This document shows, piece by piece, positions 6,643-7,339 of a stretch of 7,339 nt of DNA. The position numbers and the translations under genes were made by a program. Numbering within the stretch: position 1 is the first letter of the stretch; each line of letters opens with the position of its first letter. The notes under the pieces are model-generated. The model searched no databases and had not been told where the DNA came from. It was given only the letters and a program-made list of their open reading frames with translations. Origin of the DNA: Bacillota bacterium (GTDB lineage Bacteria; Bacillota; Clostridia; Peptostreptococcales; Anaerovoracaceae); contig JAFYKS010000197.1 in NCBI GenBank assembly GCA_017537495.1, positions 1 to 7,339 on the forward strand. Reading direction: 5' to 3'.

Positions 6643-6671
6643 GGCAGCGGAAGCTGCCTTTTCTTTTTTTT
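6643..6671 (+). terminator. Rho-independent terminator after the small secreted protein gene
   Basis: GGCAGC (6643-6648) pairs perfectly with GCTGCC (6653-6658) around a GGAA loop (a GNRA tetraloop), followed at once by the T-rich tract TTTTCTTTTTTTT (6659-6671). It ends the anti-sigma/secreted protein transcript and separates it from the Rhs-like gene, which has its own promoter. Confidence 0.93.
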
Positions 6672-6702
6672 ACAAAAAATTTCGTGCATCACATGAGCTT
6701 TT

Positions 6703-6729
6703 TGTCAGTTTTCGCATTTTGGCTTCGTT
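6703..6729 (+). promoter_or_regulatory. ECF-type promoter, copy 3, upstream of Rhs-like gene
   Basis: TGTCAG (6703-6708) and TTCGTT (6724-6729) with a 15-base spacer. GTCAGTTTT and TTCGTTTTATATA match copy 1 exactly. The predicted start of transcription near 6736 gives a leader of about 60 bases that contains the palindrome at 6769-6780. It stands just after the terminator, as expected for the promoter of a separate transcript. Confidence 0.7.
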
Positions 6730-6768
6730 TTATATACAACAAAAGCGGTTGAGGAGAGAAATACAATA

Positions 6769-6780
6769 CGCTTTAAAGCG
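6769..6780. repeat. 12-bp perfect palindrome in the leader of the Rhs-like gene
   Basis: CGCTTTAAAGCG reads the same on both strands. It ends 3 bases before the Shine-Dalgarno AAAGGA (6784-6789) of the Rhs-like gene and lies about 33 bases after the predicted start of transcription. It could be a repressor site or, as RNA, a weak 4-bp hairpin with a TTAA loop. A palindrome of this length can arise by chance, so the role is open. Confidence 0.4.
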
Positions 6781-6795
6781 GGAAAGGACAAATAT

Positions 6796-7339
6796 ATGAT
6801 ACGAAGTATGTTAAAACGTGTTATCGCACTCACAATTATTTTGTGCATGACAATAACTTCGCTGCCTGCTATGGGTTATGCCACGGTGAATGATTCATCG
6901 TCCGGCATGGACGCGGGTGCTTCCGATGTTGTTCAGACAATTTCTGACGAGACGACTGAACAATCCAAAGACTTAAGCGAAGTAACAGAGGAAGACATTA
7001 TTCTTGAAGAGTCTTCTGAATCTATGACAACATTTGACCTTGGGGGAGGAAAGAACGCAAAAATCTTTTATACCCACAATGTACGCTACACTGATGAAAA
7101 CGGCAACCTGGTAGATATTGATCCGGAACTGGTTGCGGTTTCCGAAAAAAGTACGCAGCAAGGAGAATCCCTTACTGGATATAAATATAAGAATAACAAG
7201 GGGAAAACAAAAACATATATTCCGGAAGAATTTTCTGAAAGTACGCCTCTCATGATGGAAAATGGGGAGTACTCCATTACCATGACCCCGACAGGGTGGC
7301 TTAACAGCATTCTGTCCAAATCCAAAACCAAAGGAAAGC
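6796..7339 (+). CDS. Secreted N-terminus of a probable Rhs/YD-repeat (DNRLRE-type) surface protein, 3' end outside window
   Basis: The frame is open from the ATG to the right edge (181 full codons), so this is the start of a longer protein. Residues 1-29 form a signal peptide (MIRSMLKR, a hydrophobic core, likely cut after MGYA). Residues 30-80 are an acidic Ser/Glu/Asp/Thr-rich linker. From about 80 the pattern FDLGGGKNAKIFY then NVRYTDENGNLVDID (95-109) strongly recalls the region that precedes DNRLRE and Rhs repeats in large wall-associated proteins of Clostridia, where a line of the type xVxYxDExGxxxxID is typical; NGEYSITMTP (about 157) also fits. Such proteins often exceed 1500 residues and may end in a variable toxin domain. 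The start is supported by AAAGGA (6784-6789) about 6 bases upstream. It is under an ECF-type promoter (6703-6729). The Rhs assignment is from the N-terminus only, because no repeats are in view. Confidence 0.75.
   Translation, partial: MIRSMLKRVIALTIILCMTITSLPAMGYATVNDSSSGMDAGASDVVQTISDETTEQSKDLSEVTEEDIILEESSESMTTFDLGGGKNAKIFYTHNVRYTDENGNLVDIDPELVAVSEKSTQQGESLTGYKYKNNKGKTKTYIPEEFSESTPLMMENGEYSITMTPTGWLNSILSKSKTKGK

Noticed and set aside
1..7339. tRNA, rRNA, CRISPR array, transposase or integrase gene, riboswitch
   Set aside because: Nothing with the needed sequence pattern was seen on reading both strands; element ends and attachment sites are not inside this window.

Overview
The window looks like DNA from a Gram-positive, spore-forming-type Firmicute, most likely a gut Lachnospiraceae or related Clostridia. 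The reasons are the gene families (Tn1549/CD1112-type conjugation genes, a DUF4367 anti-sigma-like protein, an Rhs/DNRLRE-type surface protein), purine-rich Shine-Dalgarno sites, and AT-rich intergenic DNA with candidate Spo0A boxes. All assignments are by reading the sequence; no database search was made.

Left part (1 to about 4393): the end of a conjugation operon of a Tn1549/CTn-type integrative conjugative element, all on the + strand and tightly packed. It encodes a VirB6/TrbL-like channel protein (cut by the left edge), a PrgI-family membrane protein, a VirB4-like ATPase, and a membrane-anchored CHAP hydrolase. The order matches the known CD1112-CD1111-CD1110-CD1108 order. The CHAP protein seems compact: its catalytic domain follows the membrane anchor almost directly. 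The usual next conjugation gene (CD1107/DUF4366 type) is not seen.

Right part (4394 to 7339): base composition drops sharply to AT-rich and a separate regulatory and surface module begins. It has an XRE-type repressor-like protein, an ECF-like sigma-70 family sigma factor, a one-pass membrane protein with a DUF4367-like outer domain (probable anti-sigma factor), a small secreted protein of unknown family, a strong terminator, and the secreted N-terminus of a large protein that resembles Rhs/YD-repeat wall-associated proteins and runs off the right edge.

The main discovery-type signal is regulatory. The anti-sigma gene, the small secreted protein gene and the Rhs-like gene are each preceded by GTCAG, exactly 15 bases, then TTCGTT. 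This looks like the promoter class of the sigma factor encoded just upstream, making the module a self-contained regulon. The XRE-sigma operon has a different control region: a TATAAT promoter, tandem Spo0A-like boxes 10 bp apart, and an 11-bp perfect dyad that spans the -10 element and the start codon. A reasonable model is that XRE (and perhaps Spo0A) gates sigma production, the membrane anti-sigma protein holds the sigma factor until an envelope signal arrives, and the released sigma factor then switches on the surface/secreted proteins.
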